Shown here: positions 34,326-44,367 of the stretch, piece by piece
Position numbering within the stretch: the stretch's first letter is position 1
Layout: every line of letters starts with the position of its first letter
NCBI RefSeq assembly: GCF_900104945.1
Contig: NZ_LT629736.1
Location: forward strand, 2,170,001-2,234,000
DNA: 64,000 nt
Source of the DNA: Halopseudomonas xinjiangensis
GTDB lineage: Bacteria > Pseudomonadota > Gammaproteobacteria > Pseudomonadales > Pseudomonadaceae
Reading direction: 5' to 3'
Notes under the pieces: generated by a model
What the model saw: the letters and a program-made list of their open reading frames with translations, nothing else
What the model was told of the DNA's origin: nothing
Databases searched by the model: none
Position numbers and translations under genes: made by a program

Positions 34326-35051
34326 ATGACTAACGCTGGATCGAAAATGGGGCACAACCTCACGGGCGCCCAGATGTCACCCAAGGACACCGAACGGCAG
34401 CTTGATGCACTGAAGCACTTTCCGCCGGACGTGCCAGGCAACGCTTCCCAGCTCCTGATCGCACGCAAGGAAGTCACTGGCAACGCCGGCCGCATTGGCT
34501 CGGTGCCGGTGCCGGGCTCTGCGAAAGGCATGCTCAAGAGCACCTTTGAAAAGCTGATGGGTAAAAACCCTGAAGTACTGATCAACAAGCTTGGTGAGCG
34601 ATTGGCGTACGAGCGCACCGGGGTGCGGTTGTACGAGGCAACGCTGGCCAAGGTTCAGGGCGCGGAGAAGGTCGACCAAGGCTTGGTGACCACCCTCCAG
34701 CAGATTCGCAACGACGAGGAAGAACACTTCCAGTTGCTGGTTTCTGCTCTGGAGAAGCTCGGCGCCGACCCAACTGCAATGACTCCCGACGCTGACGTGT
34801 CCGGGGTTATTGCGCTCGGCGTAATGCAGGTCCTGACTGACCCGCGTACCGATATTCCCCAGTCACTGAACGCGTTGCTGACTGTTGAGCTGGCGGATAA
34901 CGCCGCTTGGGAGCTGTTGATCGAGCTCGCGGAACAGGCTCACCAGAAAGATATAGCCGCAAATTTCAAGAAGGCCTTGGCCCAGGAAGAAAGGCACCTG
35001 GCGACGATCAAGGGGCTCTTGCGCGATCACCTAAAAAGCGCCCTGTCCTGA
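34326..35051 (+). CDS. Second ferritin-like domain protein
   Basis: The 241-residue protein has about 65 polar, proline-containing N-terminal residues, then a helical domain. It carries LAYERTGVRLYEATLAK, two ExxH motifs (NDEEEHFQLL near residue 138 and AQEERHLATIKG near 222) and a Glu-rich helix VELADNAAWELLIELAEQAH between them. This arrangement fits a di-iron four-helix bundle. It is immediately downstream of the larger ferritin-like gene and surely cotranscribed. The function is unknown. Confidence 0.8.
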   Translation: MTNAGSKMGHNLTGAQMSPKDTERQLDALKHFPPDVPGNASQLLIARKEVTGNAGRIGSVPVPGSAKGMLKSTFEKLMGKNPEVLINKLGERLAYERTGVRLYEATLAKVQGAEKVDQGLVTTLQQIRNDEEEHFQLLVSALEKLGADPTAMTPDADVSGVIALGVMQVLTDPRTDIPQSLNALLTVELADNAAWELLIELAEQAHQKDIAANFKKALAQEERHLATIKGLLRDHLKSALS

Positions 35052-35125
35052 TCGATCAACACGGAACCGTGACGATGCCTGCTTTAGCCAGTCTGAAGCA
35101 GGTTTACGTGATGAGGAGAAGAAAA

Positions 35126-35587
35126 ATGAACGCGACAGAACTACTTATCCAAGACCACGAAAAACTCAAGAAACTGCTTACCGAGATCACCGACACGACT
35201 GACAGGGCAGTGAAGAAGCGGACCGAACTGCTTGCTCAGATCGAAGCGGAGCTGCACGCCCACACGCAGATCGAAGAAGAGGATTTCTATCCGGCCTACA
35301 AGGAAGCGGGGGGCAAAGACGAAGCCAAGACCTATCACGAAGCAAAGGAAGAGCACCGTGCGGTAGAAGCACTGGTACTTCCAGACCTCAAGAAAACCGA
35401 CGTGGGTACTGTTGAGTTTTCCGGGCGGATCAAGGTTTTGAAGGAGCTGCTGGAACACCACATCGAGGAAGAGGAAAGCGACATGTTCCCCGAAGCGGAG
35501 AAGATTCTGAGCAAAGAGCAGCTGGCCGAGCTCGGCGAACGCATGGAAAAGAAAAAGAAGCAGCTACTAGCAGCGACCAAGCACTGA
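35126..35587 (+). CDS. Hemerythrin HHE-domain protein
   Basis: The ATG at 35126 is preceded by GAGGAGAAG. The 153-residue protein carries the hemerythrin-like ligand pattern LIQDHEKLK, LHAHTQIEEEDFYPAY, AKEEHRAVEAL and LEHHIEEEESDMFPEA, so a non-heme di-iron centre binding oxygen, nitric oxide or iron is expected. The C-terminus is Lys/Glu rich. It is third in the rightward ferritin-like unit, after a 74-base spacer with a 7-bp hairpin (35078-35102). Confidence 0.9.
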   Translation: MNATELLIQDHEKLKKLLTEITDTTDRAVKKRTELLAQIEAELHAHTQIEEEDFYPAYKEAGGKDEAKTYHEAKEEHRAVEALVLPDLKKTDVGTVEFSGRIKVLKELLEHHIEEEESDMFPEAEKILSKEQLAELGERMEKKKKQLLAATKH

Positions 35588-35625
35588 CCGCCGCTTGATT
35601 GATATGGAGGGGTGGCGCCTGCTGC

Positions 35626-35658
35626 CCCTTCGTCGCGAAAGGCTAACGCGTCGAAGGG
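35626..35658. repeat. Long inverted repeat between the hemerythrin gene and tRNA-Lys
   Basis: CCCTTCGTCGCG and CGCGTCGAAGGG pair at 11 of 12 positions around a nine-base loop. It starts 39 bases after the hemerythrin stop and ends five bases before the tRNA-Lys 3' end. It has no T run. It may be an attenuating hairpin, a processing site or a boundary mark of the island. Confidence 0.5.
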
Positions 35659-35662
35659 AAGA

Positions 35663-35738
35663 TGGTGGGTCGTGTAGGATTCGAACCTACGACCAATTGG
35701 TTAAAAGCCAACTGCTCTACCAACTGAGCTAACGACCC
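35663..35738 (-). tRNA. tRNA-Lys(TTT)
   Basis: The 76-base cloverleaf has acceptor GGGTCGT / ACGACCC with encoded CCA, D-arm GCTCAGTTGGTAGAGC, anticodon loop CTTTTAA (anticodon TTT) and T-arm GTAGGTTCGAATCCTAC. The same tRNA-Lys beside queC is, to my recollection, a known integration site for genomic islands in P. aeruginosa. Confidence 0.97.
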
Positions 35739-35791
35739 GGAACGCGCGCTATAGTACTGATTTTGCGGAGGAATTCAACAACTTTTTTCCG

Positions 35792-36475
35792 CTACGCGTA
35801 TCGCGTAGGGTCGACCACCCCAGCTGCCGCAAATCCCGCCGAGCGCAGGCGGCAGCTATCGCAGCGACCGCAGGCGCGACCCTGGTCGTCAGCTTGGTAG
35901 CAGGAAACCGTGAGGCTGTAATCGACCCCCCGAGCGAGCCCGGCCTGGATAATCTCGCCCTTGCTCATTTGCTGCAGAGGCGCACGGATCGTAAAACCCT
36001 CTCCTTCGACGCCTTCGCGCGTGGCCAGATTGGCGACCCGCTCGAACGCCTCGATGAATTCCGGGCGACAATCCGGGTAACCAGAGTAATCCACCGCGTT
36101 GACCCCGATGAAGATGTCCGCCGCTCCAAGCACCTCCGCCCAACCCAACGCCAGCGACAGAAACACGGTGTTGCGGGCCGGCACGTAAGTCACCGGAATA
36201 CCGGCTTGTTCGGATTCAGGCACTGCAATGCCTGGATCGGTCAGCGCCGATCCTCCCATGCCATCGAGATTCAGGCCGATGACCTTATGATCCGCGGCCC
36301 CTGCGGCACGGGCGATGATGGCCGCAGCATCCAGTTCGACGCGATGCCGCTGGCCATAGTCGAAACTCATCGTGTAACAGACATAGCCTTCGGCCTGAGC
36401 CATGGCGAGTATAGTGGCCGAGTCTAGGCCGCCGGAAAGCAACACGACCGCCTTGCGTTCATCTGGATACGTCAT
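35792..36475 (-). CDS. queC: 7-cyano-7-deazaguanine synthase
   Basis: QueC converts 7-carboxy-7-deazaguanine to preQ0 with ATP and ammonia in queuosine synthesis. The start at 36475 gives 227 residues. The ATP pyrophosphatase loop [14 protein letters not shown] is near residue 12. The zinc-binding C-terminus contains Cys in [20 protein letters not shown]. The start lies one base past the queE stop, so the two form an operon. Confidence 0.96.
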   Translation of the reverse strand: MTYPDERKAVVLLSGGLDSATILAMAQAEGYVCYTMSFDYGQRHRVELDAAAIIARAAGAADHKVIGLNLDGMGGSALTDPGIAVPESEQAGIPVTYVPARNTVFLSLALGWAEVLGAADIFIGVNAVDYSGYPDCRPEFIEAFERVANLATREGVEGEGFTIRAPLQQMSKGEIIQAGLARGVDYSLTVSCYQADDQGRACGRCDSCRLRSAGFAAAGVVDPTRYA

Positions 36476-36476
36476 A

Positions 36477-37136
36477 TCAGTGTCCCGGCTCGTCATTCCA
36501 CAGGTATTTGTGCAGTTGCATCTGAAAGCGGACCGGGAGATTGTCTGCGACGATCCATTCTGCCAATTGGCGAGCCTCGACCTGACCATGGCTTGGCGAG
36601 AACAGAACCTCCCCTACCCTGCCCGGCAGTTGGAACCGATCGGTTTGAAATCTCGCCCAATCGTAATCGTCGCGACTGCAGATCACGAACTTGACCTGAT
36701 CATTCAACCCCAGATGCTCGACATTGGTGTAGAGGTTACGGTGCGCTTCGCCGGAGTCCGGCGTTTTGAGGTCCATCACGCGACTGATGCGCGTATCGAC
36801 TCCGGATACATCCAGAGCACCGCTGGTTTCCAGCGAAACCTCGTAACCTGCGTCGCAAAGCTGCTGCAAAAGCGTCAGACAGTTGGGCTGAGCCAACGGC
36901 TCGCCCCCGGTGACGCATATGTACCGCGGGGAGAAAGACCGAACCTTGTCGAGGATTGCGTCGAGGGACATCACCTCGCCACCGCTGAAGGCGTACGCGG
37001 TATCGCAGTAATTGCAGCGTAACGGGCAGCCGGTGAGCCGTACGAAGACGGTCGGCAAGCCGAGCGTGCGGCTTTCGCCCTGGATAGAATAAAAAATCTC
37101 CGTGAGCCGGAGAGTCGGATTCGATTGGTCTGGCAT
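36477..37136 (-). CDS. queE: 7-carboxy-7-deazaguanine synthase
   Basis: QueE is a radical SAM enzyme that contracts CPH4 to 7-carboxy-7-deazaguanine. The start at 37136 gives 219 residues: [12 protein letters not shown], the cluster motif CPLRCNYC (CX3CX2C), VTGGEPL and [10 protein letters not shown]. It precedes queC and follows cpoB after a spacer of about 150 bases. Confidence 0.95.
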   Translation of the reverse strand: MPDQSNPTLRLTEIFYSIQGESRTLGLPTVFVRLTGCPLRCNYCDTAYAFSGGEVMSLDAILDKVRSFSPRYICVTGGEPLAQPNCLTLLQQLCDAGYEVSLETSGALDVSGVDTRISRVMDLKTPDSGEAHRNLYTNVEHLGLNDQVKFVICSRDDYDWARFQTDRFQLPGRVGEVLFSPSHGQVEARQLAEWIVADNLPVRFQMQLHKYLWNDEPGH

Positions 37137-37282
37137 CGCATGATCCCGGGCTGGACTGCTAAACAGGCAGAGGCCCTCAAAGCCCGCAAGAGGCAACAAC
37201 GCATCGAAATGCGCGATCGCAGCGGGCTACGGTTTAGAAGGCGCCTAGTTTAGCCGAGGCGGGATAAAAAAACAGGGCGGAT

Positions 37283-38086
37283 CTAGCCGAGCGATTCGAG
37301 GTCCCGGCGCGCAAGTTGCGCAGCAGAGGTGTTCGGATGCTTGGATAGCACTTCCTGATACAGATCACGGGCCTTTTGTGAATTGCCCAGACGCCGCTCG
37401 ACGTCGGCGAGCTTGTACAGCGCATCAGCCTCCTTGCGGTGGCCGGGGTAACGAGCCGGGACCTGAGCAAAAGCCTTGCCGGCAGATTGAAGATCGGACT
37501 GAGCCAGGTAGACTTCGCCGAGCCAATATTGCGCGTTCCCGGCATACTCACTGTTTGGGTAGCGACGAACGAAAGCGCTGAACGCCATGGCGGCCTTTTC
37601 GAAATCCCGCTGCTTGACCAGGTCAAACGCAGCTTCGTACATCAGCTTCTCTCGAGCCGGGTCGGCCGGAGCTGCTGAATCGCCAACCGGAGCCGGCAGC
37701 GGAGCCCGTGCATCGATGGCGCCATCGCCATTCGACGTCTCGGGAGCCGTGGGTGATTGAGTCTGCCCACTACCGCTCGACAAAGCGGAGAGGCGACGGT
37801 CGATATCCTGATACTGATCGAGCTGGTTCTGCTCCATCTGCTTGATGCGATGTTCCTGCTCTTCAACCAGACCACGCAACATCGAAACTTCCTGCTGCAA
37901 CTGGTAGAGCTGCTGCATGAGCTGGCCCTCTAACGAGAGGCCAGCTGCAGACTGCGAGGACGCAGGGGCCGACGACTGGCCGCTCTGGTAACCACCCGAG
38001 CTGCCGTCATACACCGGAACCTGAGCTGCAACCGAGAGCGGCAACAGCGCCAGACCAAGTAGATAACCCCTGTGTCCCTTTTTCAT
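37283..38086 (-). CDS. cpoB: Cell division coordinator CpoB (YbgF)
   Basis: CpoB links peptidoglycan synthesis by PBP1B to Tol-driven outer-membrane constriction. The 267-residue precursor has a signal peptide (ending VAAQ, about residue 22). A coiled-coil trimerisation region (about 50-100; LMQQLYQLQQEVSMLRGLVEEQ) and three TPR units (about 145-265) follow, including YPNSEYAGNAQYWLGEVY. It is the last gene of the tol-pal operon, five bases after pal. Confidence 0.95.
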   Translation of the reverse strand: MKKGHRGYLLGLALLPLSVAAQVPVYDGSSGGYQSGQSSAPASSQSAAGLSLEGQLMQQLYQLQQEVSMLRGLVEEQEHRIKQMEQNQLDQYQDIDRRLSALSSGSGQTQSPTAPETSNGDGAIDARAPLPAPVGDSAAPADPAREKLMYEAAFDLVKQRDFEKAAMAFSAFVRRYPNSEYAGNAQYWLGEVYLAQSDLQSAGKAFAQVPARYPGHRKEADALYKLADVERRLGNSQKARDLYQEVLSKHPNTSAAQLARRDLESLG

Positions 38087-38091
38087 GCTTA

Positions 38092-38595
38092 TTACTTACG
38101 CAGTTCTACGCGACGGTTCTGAGCCCAGGACTCTTCGTCCGAACCCATAGCAGCCGGCTTCTCTTCACCGTAGGAAACCAGTTCCAGCTGAGCAGGAGAA
38201 ACGCCCTGCAGAACCAGGTAACGTTGAACGGCAGCGGCACGACGCTCGCCCAGAGCCATGTTGTATTCACGGCTACCGCGCTCGTCGGTGTGACCTTCCA
38301 GAACGACGTTGTTGTTGCCAGACTTCAGATCACGAGCATGAACGTCGAGAGCGCGCATGGCTTCCGGCTTCAGTTCGGAGCTGTCCAGCTCGAAGTAGAA
38401 GGTGGTGATGGCGCGCAGAGCAGCTTCTTCGCTGTTCATGTCGCTGCCGGAGGAGGTCGGGGCGCTGCTGGTGTAACCGGCGTTCGGATCGACAGCGCCA
38501 GTACCTGCGGCGTCACCACCTTTGGAGGAACAACCCACAACTACGCCGAAAGCTACAACCAGAGCTGCAAACTTGCCGAACTTGATAACTTGCAT
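38092..38595 (-). CDS. pal: Peptidoglycan-associated lipoprotein Pal (OprL)
   Basis: Pal anchors the outer membrane to peptidoglycan and is moved by the Tol system. The start at 38595 follows AGGAG by seven bases. The 167-residue precursor has lipobox VVGC (Cys22) and an OmpA-like domain (about 60-165), with [34 protein letters not shown] and NRRVELRK, including the diaminopimelate-contacting Asp and Arg. It follows tolB by 40 bases. Confidence 0.97.
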   Translation of the reverse strand: MQVIKFGKFAALVVAFGVVVGCSSKGGDAAGTGAVDPNAGYTSSAPTSSGSDMNSEEAALRAITTFYFELDSSELKPEAMRALDVHARDLKSGNNNVVLEGHTDERGSREYNMALGERRAAAVQRYLVLQGVSPAQLELVSYGEEKPAAMGSDEESWAQNRRVELRK

Positions 38596-38635
38596 CTTAA
38601 AACTCCTGAAAACCCCATGGTTTGGTGTTGGCACC

Positions 38636-39949
38636 CTAAGGCAGGTATGGGGACCATGATGGTACGCGCAGGTCGCTGAACTGAGTCGGGATTGCCGACC
38701 GTGCACGACCATTGGTAGAGACCAGCATGAGGACGCCCCGTCCCTGTTGACGGGTAGCATAAATTAACATAGTGCCGTTGGGCGCGACAGTGGGTGACTC
38801 GTCCAACGACGTTTCTGTTAATACCTTCAAATTGCCGCGCTTGAGATCCTGCGCAGCAATACGGAAGTTCTGGTAGCCATCCTGGCGATGGACCATGACC
38901 ATGGTCTGGCCATCGGCTGACAGCTTGGCATTGGCGTTGTAGTTGCCGACGAAGGTCAGCCGCTCGGTTCCGCCCGTGTTGATGTTCTGCTTGTAAATCT
39001 GCGGGCGCCCGCCCCGGTCCGACGTGAACACGATCGTCTCGTTGTCCATCCAGGTGGGTTCGGTGTCGATCGCGAAATGATTGGTGACCCGACGCATTTC
39101 CTTGGTCGAGAGATTCATCACGTATATCTCCGGGTTGCCATCGCGTGAGAGCACGAATGCCAGCCGATTTCCGTCCGGTGACCAGGCGGGTGCGCCGTTG
39201 AGCCCCTGGAAACTGGTTATGCGTTCACGCCGACCGGTTTGCACATAGTGTACGAAAATCTCGGGGCGTCTGGATTCGAACGATACATAGGCGATTCGCT
39301 GTCCGTCCGGCGCGTACGTCGGGCTCAGGATCGGCTCGCGCGACTGCAGCAAGGTCACCGCGCGGGCGCCATCGTAATCCGAGCGCTGCAAGGTGTAGCG
39401 AGTATTGTCGACCGAGAAGCGCTCCGCGGCGACGTACAGCAGCTTGGTGTTGAACGCACCGCGGATGCCGGTCAGCTCTTCAAAAACCTGGTCGCTGACA
39501 TGGTGTGCAAGATCACGCAGCTGGCTACGCGAACCGCTGACTGTTTTGGACATCAGCAATTCTTCGCGGGCGACACCGTACAGGTGAAAGGCAATCTCGT
39601 AGCGATCGGCCGCGGCATCATGCGTAACCCGACCGGCCACGACGTAATCGACCCCCAGTACTTTCCAGTCACGAGGAAAGATCTCCTCGGCCCGTGTCGG
39701 GTAACTGAGCATATTCTGCCGATCGAACGGCGCGAACATACCGCTGTGGTAAAGGTCGGCGCTGGTGACCTGTGCGAGATCTTCCGGCAGTGGCGTGCTA
39801 CCGCTCCAGCCGAAGGGGACGACGGCGATGGGAGTGGCCCGATCGGTACCGCGAGTGATCTCGATTACGTTCTGCGCCTGCGCAAAAGCGGCAAAGCAGA
39901 GCATAACCAGTGCGATGAACAGTCCGCCGAGTTTCTTTGAAGTCATCAA
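38636..39949 (-). CDS. tolB: Tol-Pal system protein TolB
   Basis: TolB is the periplasmic protein that passes Pal between peptidoglycan and TolA. The 437-residue precursor has a signal peptide (ending FAQAQ, about residue 25), an N-terminal domain, and a six-bladed beta-propeller with repeated WSPDGxxLAF-type blades (about 190-430). The start overlaps tolA by four bases. Confidence 0.97.
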   Translation of the reverse strand: MMTSKKLGGLFIALVMLCFAAFAQAQNVIEITRGTDRATPIAVVPFGWSGSTPLPEDLAQVTSADLYHSGMFAPFDRQNMLSYPTRAEEIFPRDWKVLGVDYVVAGRVTHDAAADRYEIAFHLYGVAREELLMSKTVSGSRSQLRDLAHHVSDQVFEELTGIRGAFNTKLLYVAAERFSVDNTRYTLQRSDYDGARAVTLLQSREPILSPTYAPDGQRIAYVSFESRRPEIFVHYVQTGRRERITSFQGLNGAPAWSPDGNRLAFVLSRDGNPEIYVMNLSTKEMRRVTNHFAIDTEPTWMDNETIVFTSDRGGRPQIYKQNINTGGTERLTFVGNYNANAKLSADGQTMVMVHRQDGYQNFRIAAQDLKRGNLKVLTETSLDESPTVAPNGTMLIYATRQQGRGVLMLVSTNGRARSAIPTQFSDLRVPSWSPYLP

Positions 39950-40995
39950 AACGATAAGTCCTCTGGTCTGAATCGCAAAAGCTTGTTCCGATATTCACGA
40001 TCGAAGGTGGCCGGGTTTTCCCGAGACAGTTGCTGCATCTCTGGAATCCGACCCACGTTTTTGACAGCCTGCACCGCAGACTGGTCGAAGCCGGCATCGC
40101 CACTCGAACGGGTGACCACAACATCAGTGATCTGGCCAGTAGGCAGCATGCTGATCCGAACTTCCACTACCATCCCGTTTCGAGCCGTTGGCGGCCGACG
40201 CCATTGCTCGCTGACATAGCGGCGAATCACATCGTCGTAACTGGCCGCGACCTCGTCACCAATCTGATCTGCCTGTGCGCGCTGATACTGCGTTTCTTCC
40301 GCCAGCAATTCGGACAACGCCTTGGCGCGAGCCTGTTCCTGTTCGCGCTTTTCGCGGGCGATCCGATCCGCTTCGGCTTCTTTCTTGGCTTGCTCGGCTG
40401 CCTTGCGCTTGGCATCTTCGGCCGCCTTCTTCTTGGCTTCCTCCGCGGCTTTACGCTTGGCTTCTTCCGCAGCCTTGTTCTTCGCCGCTTCGGCAGCCGC
40501 AGCCTTTTTCTTGGCCTCTTCCTCAGCACGCTTGCGAGCGATATCGGCCTGACGCTTGGCTTCGGCTTCAGCTTTTTCCTTGGCAGTCTTTTCCGCCTCG
40601 GCTCTTGCCGCTGCCACCTGCTTTTGCCGCTCGGCCTGTGCTGCGGCGGCCGCTTCCTGGCGCGCCTTTTCCGCTGCAGCGCGGCTGGCAGCTTCCTGTG
40701 CTTCCTGCTGTTCTGCCTTCTTGCGCTCGAGCTCTTCAGCCTCGTGAGTCGGCGCAGCAGTTCGTTCCGCCTCACCGGCTATACGCTGGTTTGTTTGTGT
40801 GGTCGCCGGGCTTTTCGAGTTTAGCTGAACGAGTCGGGCCTGCACGATCGGCTTGGCCGGCTCGAACTCCGGTGCAGAGGAAAACGAAACGAACAGCAGC
40901 GCCGCTACCGCCGCGTGAAGCGCGACGGCTTTTATGGCCGGGGCTGCGTACCGTCCGGACCCGCTTTCGCGCGGCTGATCTTCGCGTGTGTTCAC
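39946..40995 (-). CDS. tolA: Tol-Pal system protein TolA
   Basis: TolA spans the periplasm and couples the TolQR motor to Pal/TolB. The 349-residue protein has one membrane helix (about 24-42). A long Ala/Lys/Glu-rich helical rod (about 85-225; repeats such as [18 protein letters not shown]) follows, then a globular C-terminal domain (about 240-349; [12 protein letters not shown] and [15 protein letters not shown]). It overlaps tolB and tolR by four bases each. Confidence 0.96.
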   Translation of the reverse strand: MNTREDQPRESGSGRYAAPAIKAVALHAAVAALLFVSFSSAPEFEPAKPIVQARLVQLNSKSPATTQTNQRIAGEAERTAAPTHEAEELERKKAEQQEAQEAASRAAAEKARQEAAAAAQAERQKQVAAARAEAEKTAKEKAEAEAKRQADIARKRAEEEAKKKAAAAEAAKNKAAEEAKRKAAEEAKKKAAEDAKRKAAEQAKKEAEADRIAREKREQEQARAKALSELLAEETQYQRAQADQIGDEVAASYDDVIRRYVSEQWRRPPTARNGMVVEVRISMLPTGQITDVVVTRSSGDAGFDQSAVQAVKNVGRIPEMQQLSRENPATFDREYRNKLLRFRPEDLSF

Positions 40996-41438
40996 GGCGC
41001 CTCGGTAATCAGCCCGACATTGGGCACGCCAGCCTGCTGCAACCCGGCCATCGCCGAGACCACCACACCGTAATTGGCCGCCTGGTCACCGCGGATGTAC
41101 ACCTGGGTGTCAGGTCGGGCGCGAATGATCTTGCTCACGCCCTCGATCATCTGCTCGAGCGAGACCGCGGTGTCACTCTGGGTTTCAGTGTCGACGCTCT
41201 CGCCAAGGTTCCAGTAATAGGTCCCGTCAGCCAGCACCGACAACGTCAGCACCTGCTGATTGCTATCCGAAGGCAGCACCTCGCTGGATACCTGAGGCAG
41301 GTCTACCTTGACCCCCTGATTCAGCATCGGTGCGGTGACCATGAAAATCACCAGAAGTACGAGCATGACGTCGATATAAGGTACGACGTTCATCTCGGCT
41401 ACCGGCTTGCGTTTGTGGCGTCTGCCTCGAACCTGCAT
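40992..41438 (-). CDS. tolR: Tol-Pal system protein TolR
   Basis: TolR is the ExbD-like stator partner of TolQ. The 148-residue protein has one membrane helix, VVPYIDVMLVLLVIFMVTAPM, containing the proton-conducting Asp (YIDVML), and a periplasmic domain. It is followed by tolA with a four-base overlap. Confidence 0.96.
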   Translation of the reverse strand: MQVRGRRHKRKPVAEMNVVPYIDVMLVLLVIFMVTAPMLNQGVKVDLPQVSSEVLPSDSNQQVLTLSVLADGTYYWNLGESVDTETQSDTAVSLEQMIEGVSKIIRARPDTQVYIRGDQAANYGVVVSAMAGLQQAGVPNVGLITEAP

Positions 41439-41450
41439 GGAATCTCCCGA

Positions 41451-42137
41451 TTACTCTTCGCTGGCATGCACGCGACGGTGCAGGATGCTAGAAAACTCGT
41501 CGGCGAAGGTGTAATAGCGGCCGATCAACATTTCCGATCGGGCAGAGAAGCGGTTGTAAGCGATGACCGCAGGGATCGCCGCGAAAAGGCCAATCGCCGT
41601 TGCGATCAGCGCTTCGGCGATGCCCGGGGCGACCGTGGCGAGTGTTGCCTGCTGCACGGTGGCCAGGCCGCGGAAGGAGTTCATGATCCCCCATACGGTA
41701 CCGAAGAGACCGATGTAAGGACTGGTCGAACCGACCGTCGCGAGGAACGACAGGTTGTTGTCGAGCTTTTCCTCTTCACGGGAAATGGCGACGCGCATCG
41801 AACGTTGCACGGCATCCATGACAGCCTCCGGATCGACGCCAGGCTGCTGACGCATCCGTGAGAACTCCTTGAAGCCGGCGCGGAAGATCTGTTCCATCCC
41901 CGAATCCGCGTTCGGCGTGCCGGTCACCTGACGATAGAGCTTGGAAAGGTCTATGCCTGACCAGAAACGCTCTTCAAAGTCATCCAGTGAACTTTTCGCG
42001 GCACGCAGCGCGGTGGTGCGCTGGAAGATGATGATCCATGAGGCGACAGACGCGGCGATGAGGGTCAGCATGACCAGCTGCACCAGCACGCTGGCGCTGG
42101 ATACCAGGTGCCACATCGACATTTGATCAGCTTGCAC
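41451..42137 (-). CDS. tolQ: Tol-Pal system protein TolQ
   Basis: TolQ is the three-span MotA/ExbB-type motor protein. The 228-residue protein has helices near residues 15-37, 130-155 and 165-190, with [22 protein letters not shown] and [21 protein letters not shown] in helices 2 and 3. The start lies inside the ybgC 3' end (11-base overlap). Confidence 0.97.
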   Translation of the reverse strand: MQADQMSMWHLVSSASVLVQLVMLTLIAASVASWIIIFQRTTALRAAKSSLDDFEERFWSGIDLSKLYRQVTGTPNADSGMEQIFRAGFKEFSRMRQQPGVDPEAVMDAVQRSMRVAISREEEKLDNNLSFLATVGSTSPYIGLFGTVWGIMNSFRGLATVQQATLATVAPGIAEALIATAIGLFAAIPAVIAYNRFSARSEMLIGRYYTFADEFSSILHRRVHASEE

Positions 42138-42594
42138 TATCTACCACTCCTTGCTCGGTCTTACGTGTTTCCTGTCCGTTGGCGGCAAAAGCCTCAGCCA
42201 ACGCAGCGGGTATGGGTCTGGGCTTGTAACGGTCGCCGCTGACACAGGCCACCAGTACCTCGCCCTCGCACAGCAGCGTGCCATCGGCACGGTGTATCCG
42301 CTGAGCGAAGCGGACGCTCGCTCGCTTGAGTGCCGAGACCGCCGCGCTTATCACTAGTTCATCATCCAGCCTTGCGGGCGCGTGATAGCGAGCCGCAACC
42401 GAATGCACGACAAAGATGATGTTTTCGCGTTGTAAAACGCTTTGGTCAAACCCGAGGGAGCGGACCAGTTCGGTTCGCGCGCGCTCCATGAATTTGAGGT
42501 AATTGACGTAGTAGACGATGCCACCGGCATCGGTATCTTCAAAATAGACACGGGCTCTCAGCGCGAATGGCGGCCCAGGACTGTCAGCGCGCAT
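42127..42594 (-). CDS. ybgC: Acyl-CoA thioesterase YbgC
   Basis: YbgC is a hotdog-fold thioesterase of the Tol-Pal operon, proposed to act in phospholipid metabolism. The 155-residue protein has [24 protein letters not shown], in which the conserved Asp and Tyr mark the active site of the 4-hydroxybenzoyl-CoA thioesterase type. It is first in ybgC-tolQRAB-pal-cpoB; the promoter should lie in the 75 bases before it. Confidence 0.94.
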   Translation of the reverse strand: MRADSPGPPFALRARVYFEDTDAGGIVYYVNYLKFMERARTELVRSLGFDQSVLQRENIIFVVHSVAARYHAPARLDDELVISAAVSALKRASVRFAQRIHRADGTLLCEGEVLVACVSGDRYKPRPIPAALAEAFAANGQETRKTEQGVVDSAS

Positions 42595-42669
42595 AATGTA
42601 GAGCCAAGCTGGTCGTTTGCATAGTGGGTTGTCTCGCCAAAACGAAAATATTTTCCATCTGCCCGGGGA

Positions 42670-43713
42670 TCAGCCGTCCCCGAACAGATCCGGTGTATTG
42701 CGTTCCATGCGTGCAGGCAGATCGAGACCGAAGTACAGATAGGCGTGGCGCGTCACGACGCGCCCACGCGGCGTGCGCATGACGAAGCCTTGCTGAATGA
42801 GATACGGCTCCAGCACGTCCTCGATGGTGTGGCGTTCTTCGCTGATCGCCGCAGCCAGACTATCGACACCTACGGGCCCGCCGTCGAACTTGTCGATCAT
42901 GGTCAATAGCAGTCGGCGGTCCATGTGGTCTAGCCCTTGCTCATCCACATCCAGCAGATTGAGCGCCTGGTCGGCCACCTCCCGGGAGATGGCGCCCTGG
43001 GTGCGGACTTCGGCAAAATCCCTTACGCGGCGCAACAGTCGGTTGGCGATGCGCGGAGTCCCACGCGAGCGCCGGGCAATCTCGCGCGCACCGGCCGATT
43101 CCAGTTGCAGACCGAGGATGGCGGCCGAACGCGACACGATCGTAGACAGATCATCGACGCCATAGAATTCCAGCCGCTGGACAATGCCGAAGCGATCGCG
43201 CAGCGGGTTGGTCAACATGCCGGCCCGCGTGGTCGCGCCGACCAGCGTGAACGGCGGCAGGTCCAGCTTTATCGAGCGAGCCGCCGGGCCTTCACCGATC
43301 ATGATATCCAGCTGATAGTCTTCCATCGCCGGATACAGGATCTCTTCCACCACGGGCGACAGCCGATGTATCTCGTCAACGAAAAGCACGTCCCCGGCTT
43401 CCAGGTTGGTCAGCATCGCCGCGAGATCGCCTGCGCGCTCGAGCACCGGACCGGACGTACTCTTGATCTTCACGCCCATTTCCTGAGCGATGATGTTTGC
43501 AAGCGTCGTCTTGCCCAGGCCAGGCGGGCCGAAAATCAACACATGGTCCAGGGCTTCGCCGCGCCCTTTGGCAGCCTTGATAAACAGCTCCATCTGCTCG
43601 CGCACGGTTGGCTGCCCGATGTAATCGGCAAGCCGGAACGGCCGTATGGCTCGATCAATCACTTCTTCCTGCTGCCGCGGCGAGGCGGCGATCAGGCGGT
43701 CTTCTTCCAACAT
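42670..43713 (-). CDS. ruvB: Holliday junction branch migration ATPase RuvB
   Basis: RuvB is the hexameric motor of branch migration. The 347-residue protein shows Walker [10 protein letters not shown] (about 66-74), Walker [10 protein letters not shown], sensor [19 protein letters not shown] and a winged-helix C-terminus. It follows ruvA by 31 bases in the ruvC-ruvA-ruvB order. Confidence 0.98.
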   Translation of the reverse strand: MLEEDRLIAASPRQQEEVIDRAIRPFRLADYIGQPTVREQMELFIKAAKGRGEALDHVLIFGPPGLGKTTLANIIAQEMGVKIKSTSGPVLERAGDLAAMLTNLEAGDVLFVDEIHRLSPVVEEILYPAMEDYQLDIMIGEGPAARSIKLDLPPFTLVGATTRAGMLTNPLRDRFGIVQRLEFYGVDDLSTIVSRSAAILGLQLESAGAREIARRSRGTPRIANRLLRRVRDFAEVRTQGAISREVADQALNLLDVDEQGLDHMDRRLLLTMIDKFDGGPVGVDSLAAAISEERHTIEDVLEPYLIQQGFVMRTPRGRVVTRHAYLYFGLDLPARMERNTPDLFGDG

Positions 43714-43744
43714 GTCATGTCCGTGCGCGTTACGCTGTAAATGC

Positions 43745-44350
43745 TTACACCATGCCTTTCAGTGCCCGACGAATCAACTCTTCGCTGCTAAGCCCGGGCT
43801 CCTCTATCGCGGCCACTGCCTTACTCGCTTCCTGGGGCTTGTAACCCAGCGAGATCAACGCACTGACCGCGTCACTGGACTGCGATGCCGGCTGCGTCGC
43901 CTGCCTGCCCGGACCGAGCGGTTTCAGCGGACCTGGCAGGGTTTCCCACGCCTTGAAACGATCCTTGAGCTCGACCAGCAACCGTTCCGCGGTCTTCTTC
44001 CCTACGCCGGGAACCTTCACCAGGGCGGAGGTATCCTGCGCCTGCACGGCCCGGACCAGCTCGTCCACATCCAGGCCCGACATGAGCGCGAGCGCCAGCT
44101 TGGGTCCTACCCCGTTGAGCTTGATCAACTCGCGAAACAGCTCCCGCTCACGCTTGTGCGAAAAACCGTAGAGCAGCTGCGCATCCTCGCGCACCACCAT
44201 ATGTGTATGCAGCACCGCTCGCTCCCCAACCGCGGGGAGCTCGTAAAAGGTACTCATTGGCGCATCGAGCTCGTAGGCCACGCCCTGCACGTCGAGGAGG
44301 ATAAAGGGAGGTTGTTTTTCCAGCACGACGCCGGTGAGTCTACCGATCAC
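43745..44350 (-). CDS. ruvA: Holliday junction recognition protein RuvA
   Basis: RuvA tetramers hold the junction and load RuvB. The 201-residue protein has an N-terminal OB domain ([20 protein letters not shown]), tandem helix-hairpin-helix motifs ([18 protein letters not shown] and [19 protein letters not shown]) and a C-terminal RuvB-binding domain (about 155-201). It starts 17 bases after ruvC. Confidence 0.97.
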   Translation of the reverse strand: MIGRLTGVVLEKQPPFILLDVQGVAYELDAPMSTFYELPAVGERAVLHTHMVVREDAQLLYGFSHKRERELFRELIKLNGVGPKLALALMSGLDVDELVRAVQAQDTSALVKVPGVGKKTAERLLVELKDRFKAWETLPGPLKPLGPGRQATQPASQSSDAVSALISLGYKPQEASKAVAAIEEPGLSSEELIRRALKGMV

Positions 44351-44367
44351 ATTTCAGTTCCTATTCA

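Noticed and set aside
40200-40760. Tandem repeats in tolA
   Set aside because: The repetitive Ala/Lys/Glu codons encode the normal helical rod of TolA and are not a separate DNA repeat element.
40275-41861. A 528-codon rightward frame opposite tolA/tolR/tolQ
   Set aside because: It is the complement of the Ala/Lys/Glu-rich TolA rod and its neighbours; the predicted protein is Arg/Pro/Leu rich and has no domain.
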